64,000 nt of DNA, from the NCBI GenBank assembly GCA_002398875.1, contig DHCC01000033.1, forward strand, positions 60,841 to 124,840, read 5' to 3'. Shown piece after piece: positions 53,353 through 62,258 of this stretch (its first letter is position 1; every line of letters begins with the position of its first letter). A program made the translations under genes and the position numbers. The notes beneath the pieces were generated by a model. It saw only the letters and a program-made list of their open reading frames with translations, did not search any database and was not told where the DNA came from. Origin of the DNA: Bacteroidales bacterium UBA4912. GTDB lineage: Bacteria > Bacteroidota > Bacteroidia > Bacteroidales > Dysgonomonadaceae.

Positions 53353-55236
53353 ATGGGAAAAACTATCATTAATCTTTTAGAGGAATCAGTTTCCAAGTAT
53401 GGCGATAAGCCTTATCTTCATGAAGCACGTTACGGTGAAGAATATAGTTCACTGACTTATCGTGAAGTACAGAAAGAGGCAATACGTTTTGCTGCAGGAC
53501 TAATGGCTTTGGGAATCGAGGCAGGGCAGCGTATAGCACTTATATCAGAAGGTAAAAACAATTGGGTATTAGGTGAACTGGGAATATTGCATGCAGGGGC
53601 GGTATGCGTTCCCCTTTCTGTAAAGCTTGAAACCGAACAAGATATTACTTTCCGCATCAATCATTCTGATACAGTAATGGTGCTGGCATCCGATCAGCAG
53701 ATAGCCAAGCTACGCTCAATGAAGGACAAAATGCCAACAGTTAAAAGATATATACTTCTCGATCCGGTTGAAACTGAAGGTGATGATGAAATCTATTTCG
53801 ATGCCGTTAAGGAGTTAGGTGATGCTCTGCTGATTACCGATAAGAAGAGGGTAGATGAGCGCACAGCTGCTGTAGAGCCTGATACTCTTGCAAATATTTC
53901 TTACACCTCGGGTACAACAGCAAATCCCAAAGGGATAATGTTGTCACATGACAATTATGTTTGTAATGCCGAGCAGGCTGTCGAACATTTAAACGGCATC
54001 CCATCCTATTTCCGCACGCTCCTCATACTTCCGTGGGACCACTCTTTCGGGCACACTGCCGGTATCTATGCTTTTATGAAATGTGGAGCTTCTATTGCAT
54101 CTGTTGCTGCAGGCAAAAGTGGGATGGAGGTACTGCGTAATGTGCCAAAGAGCCTTAAAGCAATTAATCCTCATCTCCTTATGAGTGTACCTGCATTAGC
54201 CAGTAACTTCAGGAAGAATATCGAGTCAGGAATAGAGAAGAAAGGTAAAACAGCGTATCGGATGTTCAAGCAAGGACTTAAAGTTGCTTATCGATATAAT
54301 GGGGAAGGTTATAATAGAGGTCGTGGCAGTCGTGCTTTACTTAAACCTCTGGTTGCTTTTTACGATCGTGTTATTTTCTCTAAGATCAGGGAAAGCTTTT
54401 CAAGCAATATGGAATACTTTATTGGCGGAGGTGCACTTCTGGATATTGAGCTGCAACGGTTCTTTTATGCAATTGGCATACCAATGTATCAGGGGTACGG
54501 ACTTTCAGAAGCTTCTCCAATAATATCGGCAAACACTGTAAAGGAGCATAAGCTGGGCTCTTCAGGTAAAACTATGCCTCACATGGATATTCGTATTGGT
54601 GATGATAATATGAAACCCCTGCCTGTTGGAGAAAAGGGCGAGATACTTATTCGAGGAGGAAATGTGATGATGGGCTATTGGAAAAATCCCGAAGCTACTG
54701 CAGATACTATCGTTGATGGTTGGCTTCGTACCGGTGATATGGGTTACCTTGATTCCGACGGTTATCTTTATGTATTAGGCCGCACCAAATCGCTTCTCAT
54801 AAGCAACGATGGAGAAAAGTTCTCACCCGAAGGTATCGAGGAATCGATAATGGCCAAATCAGAATATATAAATCAATGCGTACTTCACAACAACCAGAGC
54901 CCTTACACAACAGCATTGCTAACGCTCAACAGTGACGCCCTGAAACGCCGCACAACCAATCCCGAAGAAGCTGCTCAAATCATTTCGGGCGAACTTGCCG
55001 AATATCTCAAAGGAGGCAAAAACGACGGTATGTTCCCTTACCGCTGGATCCCCTCTGCTTTCGTAATCATCGAAGAACCTTTCAGTGAAAAGAATGGAAT
55101 GGTCAACTCAACCATGAAGATAGTTAAGCATAAAGTATATGAAAAATATGCAAAGGAGATAGAGATGCTGCATACTCCTGAAGGTAAGAAGCCCAATTCA
55201 GATCATAATCTAATAACACTTCAAAACTTATTATGA
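53353..55236 (+). CDS. AMP-dependent long-chain acyl-CoA synthetase
   Basis: Activates fatty or other carboxylic acids to acyl-CoA through an acyl-adenylate. The 627-residue ANL-superfamily enzyme has the P-loop-like ISYTSGTTANPKG (about 182-194), YQGYGLSEASP, GWLRTGDMGYLDSDG, and the hinge and C-terminal domain from GRTKSLLISNDGEKFSPEGIE. Length and the G-R-x-K-S-L hinge fit the long-chain (FadD/FAA) branch. Its stop codon overlaps the start of the next, broken, gene by four bases (ATGA), so the three genes to 55731 form an operon. Confidence 0.9.
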   Translation: MGKTIINLLEESVSKYGDKPYLHEARYGEEYSSLTYREVQKEAIRFAAGLMALGIEAGQRIALISEGKNNWVLGELGILHAGAVCVPLSVKLETEQDITFRINHSDTVMVLASDQQIAKLRSMKDKMPTVKRYILLDPVETEGDDEIYFDAVKELGDALLITDKKRVDERTAAVEPDTLANISYTSGTTANPKGIMLSHDNYVCNAEQAVEHLNGIPSYFRTLLILPWDHSFGHTAGIYAFMKCGASIASVAAGKSGMEVLRNVPKSLKAINPHLLMSVPALASNFRKNIESGIEKKGKTAYRMFKQGLKVAYRYNGEGYNRGRGSRALLKPLVAFYDRVIFSKIRESFSSNMEYFIGGGALLDIELQRFFYAIGIPMYQGYGLSEASPIISANTVKEHKLGSSGKTMPHMDIRIGDDNMKPLPVGEKGEILIRGGNVMMGYWKNPEATADTIVDGWLRTGDMGYLDSDGYLYVLGRTKSLLISNDGEKFSPEGIEESIMAKSEYINQCVLHNNQSPYTTALLTLNSDALKRRTTNPEEAAQIISGELAEYLKGGKNDGMFPYRWIPSAFVIIEEPFSEKNGMVNSTMKIVKHKVYEKYAKEIEMLHTPEGKKPNSDHNLITLQNLL

Positions 55237-55450
55237 AAACAAAAGAATATACCAACGGAGAAATTACTATTGTTTGGAAGCCCGATGTTTGCATCCATTC
55301 AGGTATTTGTGTAAGAACACTTCCTAAAGTATACAAACCAAGTGAGAGACCTTGGATTCAGATGGAGAATGCACATCCAGCCAGGAGATGATTGATCAGG
55401 TTGCTGCATGTCCTTCCGGAGCATTAAGCATTAAGAAAAAAGAGGAATGA
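55233..55450 (+). pseudogene. YjdI-like (4Fe-4S) mono-cluster protein, frameshifted
   Basis: The first frame from ATG 55233 reads MKTKEYTNGEITIVWKPDVC and stops early at TGA 55389-55391 after about 52 residues. The family's C-terminal half continues in another frame, SSQEMIDQVAACPSGALSIK, to TGA 55448-55450. Restoring one base near 55370-55372 joins both. The family (PF06902-like, E. coli YjdI) normally has Cys residues in both parts (DVCIHSGIC and ACPSGAL), so the truncated form could not bind the cluster. It may be a real mutation or a sequencing error; the downstream YjdJ-like partner is intact and overlaps it by four bases. Confidence 0.82.
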
Positions 55451-55731
55451 TTAGGATTGAACAGAAGGATAATGGTAAAAAAGGGAGATTTATACTCTAC
55501 GAAGAAGATAAGAAAGCCGGAGAAATGACCTATGTGTGGGTTGATGACTACAAGATAATCATAGACCATACAGAGGTTGACCCGGCTTATGGTGGAAAAG
55601 GATACGGAAAGGAATTAGTACTGAAGGCAGTCGATTTTGCAAGAAAACAAGATATTAAAATTATCCCCTTGTGTCCTTTCGCTAAAAAAGTGTTCGATAA
55701 AGATCCGGATATTCAGGATGTAAGGTTTTGA
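55447..55731 (+). CDS. YjdJ-like GNAT-fold N-acetyltransferase
   Basis: A 94-residue minimal GNAT protein (Acetyltransf_CG type). MTYVWVDDYKIIIDHTEVDP and the acetyl-CoA-binding GGKGYGKELVLKAVDFAR are followed by IIPLCPFAKKVFDKDP, the invariant tail of the family. In other bacteria it stands next to YjdI, as it does here. The acetyl acceptor is unknown. It overlaps the preceding frame by ATGA and ends 4 bp from the convergent hsdR gene. Confidence 0.9.
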   Translation: MIRIEQKDNGKKGRFILYEEDKKAGEMTYVWVDDYKIIIDHTEVDPAYGGKGYGKELVLKAVDFARKQDIKIIPLCPFAKKVFDKDPDIQDVRF

Positions 55732-55735
55732 ATTG

Positions 55736-58700
55736 TTATACAGCATTTAACTCATTGGCAATCTTCTCCGCCTGCTTCAAAACAGTATCGGTAGCAAGTT
55801 TCTGCATATCTGGTGGATAACCATATTTGCGAAGCAGGCGTTTTACAGAAACACGTAGTTTAGCTTTAACACTCTCTTTTATAGTCCAGTCGATAGACGC
55901 ATTTTTCCTTATAGTATCAGTAAGGACTACCGCAAGTTCCCGAAGTTTATCCTTTTCCATCAGTTCACGGGCACTCTCGTTGTCGGCAACAGCAGAATAA
56001 AAGGCATACTCATAACTGGTTAGTCCCATTTCTTTCGGTTCACTGTCCGACTTCACAATATTCTTACTCAGACTTATCAGCTCATCAATAACTTCAGCAG
56101 CAGTTAATATCTTATTCTGATATTTCTTGATAGAATTCTCAAGCATCTCCATAAACGATCGGCTCTTAACCAGATTAACTTTAGCCCTCGACTTTATTTC
56201 ATCATTTAGTAGTTTCTTTAGAACTTCTATGGCCACATTTTTATGTTCCATACCTTTAATCTCCATAAGAAACTCCTCAGATAAAATAGAGATATCAGGT
56301 TTCTTAATACCTGCAGCATCAAAAACATCAATCACCTGTTCCGACACCAAAGCTTCATCAATCACCTGACGGATAGTTGTCTCCAACTCCTCATTAGATT
56401 TCCCGTAACCATTTCCTCTGCCATCAACTCCACTTTCGAACTTAACAAGCCGGGCTTTCACAGCCTGGAAGAAAGAAATTTCATCCTTTACATCCAATGC
56501 TTGCTCATGAGGGATAGAAATTGCAAATGCTTTAGATAGTTTATTTACTTCATCAATATACCTCTTCTTCCCATTCTCCTGACTCAGAATATGTTCCTCA
56601 GCAGCCAAAATCATAGACAGTTTAGAAGATGTATCCGCATCAAAATAGTTCTCATATTCAAACTCATGAAACATTTGCGATACGACCTCCAACTTCTCAA
56701 GCATCAGATCAACAGCCTGTTCCTGAGCAAGAGTAGGATCTCCCTTACCACCCGAATCAGAATAAAACGAAAGAGCCTCTTTCAGTTCTGCAGCTATTCC
56801 AAGATAATCCACGATCAGTCCACCCGGTTTATCTTTATAAACCCTGTTAACCCTTGCTATAGCCTGCATCAGATTATGACCTTTCATAGGCTTATCTATA
56901 TAAAGCGTATGCAGACAAGGAGCATCAAAACCGGTAAGCCACATATCCCTTACAATAACAAGCTTCAGTTCATCATCCGGATTCTTCATACGATCAGCTA
57001 ACATCCTTCTTTGTTCCTTTGTTGTATGATGTTGAGCAATCAAGCTACCATCTGAAGAAGATGTTGTCATTACAACTTTAATAGAACCCTTGCTTAGTTC
57101 ATCCGAATGCCATTCAGGCTTTAATTTTATGATTGCTTCATAAAGCTCTGCAGCAATACGTCTGCTCATTGCCACAATCATACCTTTGCCCTCGAAAACC
57201 TCTTGCCTTTGCTCAAAATGATCAATAATGTCACGAGATATCTGATCTAATCTGTTCTTACTGCCAACTAGCGCCTCCAGTTGTGCCCACTTAGCCTTAG
57301 CCTTCTGCGTGTCGCTGACATCATCCCTTTCCAGTTCTTCATCAAGCTCTTCAATAAGTTCTCTTCCCTCTTCACTTAGGCTAACTTTTGCAAGTCTGCT
57401 TTCGTAATAAATAGGGACAGTAGCTCCATCCTCAATTGATTGAGCTATATCATAAATATCCACGTAATTGCCAAAAACTGCAGGCGTATTCACATCAGTG
57501 CTTTCAATAGGAGTACCGGTAAATCCCAGATAAGTTGCATTTGGCAGAGCATCACGCATATATTTGGCAAAACCATATACAATTTTCTTACCTATAACAT
57601 CCCCATATTCGTTCTTATCATCAATAGTTTTTGCTTTAAAACCATATTGTGTTCTATGAGCCTCATCAACAATTACCACTATGTTTTCACGGTCCGACAA
57701 CATCTCAAAAACATTACCATCCTCAGGCTGAAACTTCTGAATGGTTGTAAACACCACGCCTCCCGAGCCTACCTTCAGCAGTTCCTTCAAATTTTCCCTG
57801 CTGTCAGCCTGAACCGGCTCCTGTCGCAACAGTTGTCTCGATGAGGCAAAAGTATCAAAGAGCTGATCATCCAAATCATTCCTGTCAGTAATTACCACGA
57901 TAGTAGGATTATTCATTGCCAGTACAATCTTTCCCGTGTAGAAAACCATAGACAGTGATTTACCGCTTCCCTGTGTATGCCATACAACACCACCTCTGCG
58001 GTCGCCTGTTTCCTGAGCTCTCACATCAGGCAAATCATAACTCTCAGGTGGTTCAACAACCGTATTGTGTAATGACAAACTATCCGACAGATCTTTTATA
58101 CAATAACCCGCAGCTCTCAAAGTAGATTCTACAGCCCTGTTTACCGCATAATACTGATGATAAGCAGCTAATATTTTAACCGTTTCAATAGAATTAATTC
58201 CTGTTTCAGGATCCTCTTTTTTGTTCTTTTCAAATACTACAAAATGGCGAATCAAATCCAGCAAAGTGCTCTTGTTCAGCATACCTAAAATTAAAGTCTC
58301 AATTTGATTCACAAGATGCGAAGCTTCCACCTTACCATCCGCTGTTTTCCATGCCATGAATCTGCTGAAACCTGCTGAAATGGATCCTGCCCTTGCTTCC
58401 AGACCATCCGAAATTACTACTAAACCGTTATATGTAAAAAGTGATGGAATCTGAGCTTTATAAGTCTCTATTTGCCTGAAAGCAGAACGGATAGTTGTTT
58501 TCTCATCAGCTGCATTCTTTAGTTCCATCGCCACAAGTGGAATACCGTTAACAAACAGAATTACATCAGGGCGTTTTATATGATTATTATCCACCACAGT
58601 AAATTGGTTAGCCACAACAAACTCGTTGTTCAAAGGATCATTAAAGTCAATCAGCCAAACCCGATCACCCCTCTCAACACCATTCACACGTTTAGTAACA

Positions 58701-58993
58701 GGAATACCCTCAGTAATTAATCTGTGAAATGTCTCATTATTCACCAGTAATTCAGGTGAATGAATTCGCATAATCTCTTTTATTGCACTTGATTGTGCAT
58801 CTTCAGGAATAGAAGGATTAATCCGCTTAACAGCCCTTCTCAGGCGGTCAGTCAGCAACACCTGCTCATAAGAGTCACGTTCAGGCTTTTCTCCGTCAGG
58901 AGCAATATCTGGGGCGTAAACATATTCGTAACCGATCCTTTCAAGCAGCTCAATCGTAAAATCTTCTATAGTGCTTTCGGTAATGTGACTCAT
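55736..58993 (-). CDS. hsdR: Type I restriction endonuclease subunit R
   Basis: The DNA-translocating and cutting subunit, 1085 residues. The N-terminal PD-(D/E)xK nuclease has Asp143 and the MELKN motif (Glu157, Lys159). The SF2 motor follows: Walker A TQGSGKS (340-346), VIVDEAHRTQ, LGFTGTP, and motif VI-type QAIARVNRVYKDKPG. A helical C-terminal region (about 880-1085) binds HsdM/S. It is complete. It sits downstream of two non-hsd genes (10 bp gap) instead of next to hsdS. Confidence 0.96.
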   Translation of the reverse strand: MSHITESTIEDFTIELLERIGYEYVYAPDIAPDGEKPERDSYEQVLLTDRLRRAVKRINPSIPEDAQSSAIKEIMRIHSPELLVNNETFHRLITEGIPVTKRVNGVERGDRVWLIDFNDPLNNEFVVANQFTVVDNNHIKRPDVILFVNGIPLVAMELKNAADEKTTIRSAFRQIETYKAQIPSLFTYNGLVVISDGLEARAGSISAGFSRFMAWKTADGKVEASHLVNQIETLILGMLNKSTLLDLIRHFVVFEKNKKEDPETGINSIETVKILAAYHQYYAVNRAVESTLRAAGYCIKDLSDSLSLHNTVVEPPESYDLPDVRAQETGDRRGGVVWHTQGSGKSLSMVFYTGKIVLAMNNPTIVVITDRNDLDDQLFDTFASSRQLLRQEPVQADSRENLKELLKVGSGGVVFTTIQKFQPEDGNVFEMLSDRENIVVIVDEAHRTQYGFKAKTIDDKNEYGDVIGKKIVYGFAKYMRDALPNATYLGFTGTPIESTDVNTPAVFGNYVDIYDIAQSIEDGATVPIYYESRLAKVSLSEEGRELIEELDEELERDDVSDTQKAKAKWAQLEALVGSKNRLDQISRDIIDHFEQRQEVFEGKGMIVAMSRRIAAELYEAIIKLKPEWHSDELSKGSIKVVMTTSSSDGSLIAQHHTTKEQRRMLADRMKNPDDELKLVIVRDMWLTGFDAPCLHTLYIDKPMKGHNLMQAIARVNRVYKDKPGGLIVDYLGIAAELKEALSFYSDSGGKGDPTLAQEQAVDLMLEKLEVVSQMFHEFEYENYFDADTSSKLSMILAAEEHILSQENGKKRYIDEVNKLSKAFAISIPHEQALDVKDEISFFQAVKARLVKFESGVDGRGNGYGKSNEELETTIRQVIDEALVSEQVIDVFDAAGIKKPDISILSEEFLMEIKGMEHKNVAIEVLKKLLNDEIKSRAKVNLVKSRSFMEMLENSIKKYQNKILTAAEVIDELISLSKNIVKSDSEPKEMGLTSYEYAFYSAVADNESARELMEKDKLRELAVVLTDTIRKNASIDWTIKESVKAKLRVSVKRLLRKYGYPPDMQKLATDTVLKQAEKIANELNAV

Positions 58994-59003
58994 AATTATT
59001 CGC

Positions 59004-59837
59004 TTAAAACAGTTTCATCTGATGCGCTTCAACTTTAGGAGGATAAAAAACACCTATAATTATAAATGGATTCTTTCCAACATAATGAAACTCACGAGTT
59101 GTTCCCATAAAAAAATGTAAATCACGCTTTAGAAAAGTATCAAAGTATTTATGTTTTACTTTTTCTAACGCTTTAGCTTCATCTCCTTTTTCTTGTGAAA
59201 GACAATTCCAGTATAACTGACCAATTTCCCAATCTTCAACCATTATTTTTCTTTGAATATCATCCTCTGTAGTAAAGATATAAGAAAATTTGTAAGGTAG
59301 TTTTCTAACAACATTAAATATTTCTTTTGTATCCTCAAGGTCAAATAGTTCTCCTTGTAACTGCCTAGCTTTTATAGTGTCCAGTTTTCTTCTATCCCAT
59401 TCACTGTCACATGGCTCCCATACAAAATCAATTATTTCTTTTGGTTTTACTATTGCCAAAGAAGTAGATATTTCTTTATCTTTAGCTTCTGCAATTAACT
59501 CAGTTAAGTTTGTGTATACTTTATTTTTAAAGCAAAGTTCTTTTCGATCAAACCACCCATTTTCTGTTGATACTTTTCCTCCTCTCTTAATCTCTTTTGT
59601 TAAATCTGCGGGTCGATAACTTTCTGGTCTGAAATCTTTGGTGTTTTTTACTAAATCCATTTCAATCCACTCCCATTTATTATATCTGTTAGAATAATCT
59701 AATTTCCTAAATGGAACAGGGTAAATTCTTATCCAAGAACCATCTTCTCTAAAACCCGCTGTGCATACTAATTCATCATACTTTTCAGACAAAGTAGGAT
59801 ATGTTTTTACTGATACTAGAACTTTTGTTAAAGACAT
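59004..59837 (-). CDS. Protein of unknown function in the type I R-M locus (277 residues)
   Basis: I do not recognise a named family. It begins MSLTKVLVSVKTYPTLSEKY, followed by GSWIRIYPVPFRKLDYSNRY and KWEWIEMDL, a compact beta-rich segment, then a charged central part. It ends FHYVGKNPFIIIGVFYPPKV. There is no signal peptide or membrane segment. It is 3 bp after the DUF488 gene and 10 bp before hsdR, so the three are surely co-transcribed. The tight coupling to DUF488 suggests that the two act together, perhaps as an accessory defence or DNA-modification sensing module (inference). Confidence 0.75.
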   Translation of the reverse strand: MSLTKVLVSVKTYPTLSEKYDELVCTAGFREDGSWIRIYPVPFRKLDYSNRYNKWEWIEMDLVKNTKDFRPESYRPADLTKEIKRGGKVSTENGWFDRKELCFKNKVYTNLTELIAEAKDKEISTSLAIVKPKEIIDFVWEPCDSEWDRRKLDTIKARQLQGELFDLEDTKEIFNVVRKLPYKFSYIFTTEDDIQRKIMVEDWEIGQLYWNCLSQEKGDEAKALEKVKHKYFDTFLKRDLHFFMGTTREFHYVGKNPFIIIGVFYPPKVEAHQMKLF

Positions 59838-59840
59838 TTT

Positions 59841-60740
59841 TTAAAGTGACATAAATCCATAATTTTTATCAGGCAATTTCATTAATGCATCCGCAACACG
59901 TGTTCTATGACATTGTCCTGGATCCTTTTCAAAACATGTCAGTGCTACACGTTTATCATTATTAATGATATTCCTTACTTTTAACAATGAATCTTGATTC
60001 TTAGGCAGAGTGTAATTTTCATAGTCTTCAAATAAGAAGTCATAATCATGCTGATGATTTAATTCCCTGCGTTTATCAGATTCAATTCCCAATTCAGGTA
60101 TGTGAATATATTCTATTCCTACACCTTTACATGCAATCGACAATTGACTTTTAGAAAAGCCGTATTTTTGACTATAAGCATTTTTGCGAACATCACACAA
60201 AACATGCACATCGTTTTTTATCAACCTGTTAAGATACTCTTCAAGAGAAATACCCTCATAGCCAATAGTAAAAAGCATTGGAGTGTTTTTTGATTCTTTC
60301 TGTTTAAGTACATTTTTAATTTCATCTGCACTTAACAAGTCCCTGGCTATAGAGCTATTAATTGCGTAGTATGGGTATCTTTTGTATGTATATGTAATTA
60401 ATTCTTGTTGACTTAAAGAACCAAACATTCTTTTAACCCCCAATAAAAGTTTCTGATCCTCCTCTTTCAGCATCCTTAAATAAGACTCAGATTGTTTTAG
60501 TTTAATAAACCGTCCACCCAGCTGTTCAGTAATTTCCAGATAACCATACTTCTTCATCGTATTTATATCCTGATTTGCCTGAAAAGAAAAACATCCATAT
60601 TTATAAGGAATAAAATCAAAGGCTCTTTTAGTTTGTTTTCTGGTAAATAGAAAAAGATACTTCTGCAGACTTTTTGCAGTTAGCTGTCCGTCAAATAATT
60701 CTAATAATGCAAGCAGTATTTTACGTCTGTAGTACAACAT
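59841..60740 (-). CDS. DUF488 protein with an N-terminal helical domain
   Basis: I place the start at ATG 60740 (299 residues); the frame is open to a TTG at 60755. The C-terminal half (about 150-290) is DUF488: FTIGYEGISLEEYLNRLI, LCDVRKNAYSQKYGFSK, YIHIPELGI and TCFEKDPGQCHRTRVADAL. The conserved Cys and His residues there suggest a catalytic or metal site, but no activity is established to my knowledge. The N-terminal roughly 130 residues (LQKYLFLFTRKQTKRAFDFI, PYKYGCFSFQ) resemble Panacea/DUF4065-type antitoxin helices. The position inside an hsd operon suggests a defence role. A TATATTTG at 60745-60752 is very close to the start. Confidence 0.8.
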   Translation of the reverse strand: MLYYRRKILLALLELFDGQLTAKSLQKYLFLFTRKQTKRAFDFIPYKYGCFSFQANQDINTMKKYGYLEITEQLGGRFIKLKQSESYLRMLKEEDQKLLLGVKRMFGSLSQQELITYTYKRYPYYAINSSIARDLLSADEIKNVLKQKESKNTPMLFTIGYEGISLEEYLNRLIKNDVHVLCDVRKNAYSQKYGFSKSQLSIACKGVGIEYIHIPELGIESDKRRELNHQHDYDFLFEDYENYTLPKNQDSLLKVRNIINNDKRVALTCFEKDPGQCHRTRVADALMKLPDKNYGFMSL

Positions 60741-60841
60741 ATTACAAATATACAATAATTAGAGAATTTGTTATTGAATTAAAGCCAAATTAATAAGCTT
60801 TATCCTATATACCAAATATCATAATTACGCTGACTGTTAAT

Positions 60842-61060
60842 CTAGAAGTGTGCGGGTATTTTTGTTATTCTTTCAAAAGCTACAGCCAATTCAGTTGTAA
60901 TTGAGCTTTCACAATTCATAACGTCTATAATTGTTTCTTCAGAAACACCAACCTTAAAAGCAAATTCCTTAGCATCCATTTTAATTTCTTCCAGTTTCTC
61001 TTACAGTGTTTCACCAGGATGAATGATTGTTGATGGATTATATTGATTTTCTTTTTCCAT
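60842..61060 (-). pseudogene. HigA-like XRE antitoxin gene with in-frame stop
   Basis: From ATG 61060 the frame reads MEKENQYNPSTIIHPGETL and then TAA at codon 20 (61001-61003). It continues in the same frame EKLEEIKMDAKEFAFKVGVS with the HTH and SITTELAVAFERITKIPAHF to TAG at 60842-60844. HPGExL...EKLEEI...S..TI is the HigA pattern. The family's usual C-terminal WLNLQ tail is missing. So it is a nonsense-broken and shortened antitoxin gene with no toxin gene nearby. It is the only content of the 345-bp stretch between hsdS and the DUF488 gene. Confidence 0.82.
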
Positions 61061-61085
61061 AGTATTTAATTTATTTACTTCATCT

Positions 61086-62258
61086 TTATGAAACTCTAAT
61101 CTCGCCACTCATTAGTCTTGGAAGTAAAGAATCTCGTAACCTTGTAATTGTGATTATTTGAGTTCTATTTTTATTGATTTTTTCAAAAATAGGTTGAATA
61201 ACACAGTTATATTTGTCAATGTAATTAATAGGAACTATTGGACAATTAAAATCAAAAATAGTTGACGGGTTAATTCTTTGATGGCTACCGCTAGTACCGC
61301 CAACTCCAGAAGCAATTTCATTGTAATTGTCGTTGTAAGAAAGCCATCCTAATATAAAGTATAAATATTTTTTATTCTTAGGCTTTACAATTTGAAATTC
61401 AGTTGAACATATAGCATTATCATCTATATTGTCAAGTAATAACCAAATCCTTTTGTCTTTATGCGGGTTTAATTTTGAGAAAAGAATACAATATTGAGGC
61501 ACTTTGTATTTACTGCTTCTTATTTCAGAACCAAGATCTTTAATAGGTTCTTTTGCACTATCAAATGATGGTAAACTATAATGTACAAATAATTTTGAAT
61601 GCAGATTTTGGGGATTTATACTTTCTTTACTATGAAATGCAATATCAGAAATAGCGCCCTCCTCCCAATCCTCCTCTGCTTTCTCCACAAACCACTTTCT
61701 GAACAGAGTTTCTGTCATTTTCTCCAAGGTTTCATTTTGTCGATGAAGCAGTTCTATTTTATCATCTAGTGATGAAAGAATAGATGCAATTGCTTTTTGT
61801 TCGGGGAGGGGTGGAAGTGATATTTCTAATGCTTTAATGTCACTTGGTTTTAAAGAAGGGTATGCAGATGTCGAAGCTTCAGCTATAGAATGTAAATATT
61901 CCGTTGTCTGTTTTTGTATAAGATTATAGTACAAATATCTTGGATAGAGTGTGTCGACTTTGCATGTAATTGTAACAAAACCTGTTGAAATTACTAAATT
62001 ATTTGGAGGGTTTTCAATAAACCCGTAATGAAGCTGGTTGGGTCGTACTGTTGAATAGATAATATCGTTCTCCTTTACCAATCTTTTTGCTCGACTTGGA
62101 GCATCATTTAAATCAAACTCTTGTAGACCATCAATCTTATTTTCTGTTATAGATCCAGTGTCTAAATAAATTATTTTTGAATATGGATAATTCTTATCAA
62201 CACTTTCATTGTTGCAAATAACTAAATCCCTCAAATTATATTCCTTCCAATCACTCAT
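61086..62258 (-). CDS. hsdS: Type I restriction-modification specificity subunit S
   Basis: The DNA target recognition subunit, 390 residues. Two target-recognition domains (about 1-150 and 195-350) are separated by the conserved helical spacer LPPLPEQKAIASILSSLDDK (about 151-185). They are closed by a second conserved helix, TITRLRDSLLPRLMSGEIRV. Target sequence cannot be read from the protein. The start overlaps the hsdM end by 8 bp, showing translational coupling. It is intact, with no inverted-repeat shuffling partner seen in the window. Confidence 0.94.
   Translation of the reverse strand: MSDWKEYNLRDLVICNNESVDKNYPYSKIIYLDTGSITENKIDGLQEFDLNDAPSRAKRLVKENDIIYSTVRPNQLHYGFIENPPNNLVISTGFVTITCKVDTLYPRYLYYNLIQKQTTEYLHSIAEASTSAYPSLKPSDIKALEISLPPLPEQKAIASILSSLDDKIELLHRQNETLEKMTETLFRKWFVEKAEEDWEEGAISDIAFHSKESINPQNLHSKLFVHYSLPSFDSAKEPIKDLGSEIRSSKYKVPQYCILFSKLNPHKDKRIWLLLDNIDDNAICSTEFQIVKPKNKKYLYFILGWLSYNDNYNEIASGVGGTSGSHQRINPSTIFDFNCPIVPINYIDKYNCVIQPIFEKINKNRTQIITITRLRDSLLPRLMSGEIRVS

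Noticed and set aside
60741..60755. TTG start for the DUF488 gene
   Set aside because: An ATG at 60740 gives the full domain; the TTG-led extension adds five residues with no support.
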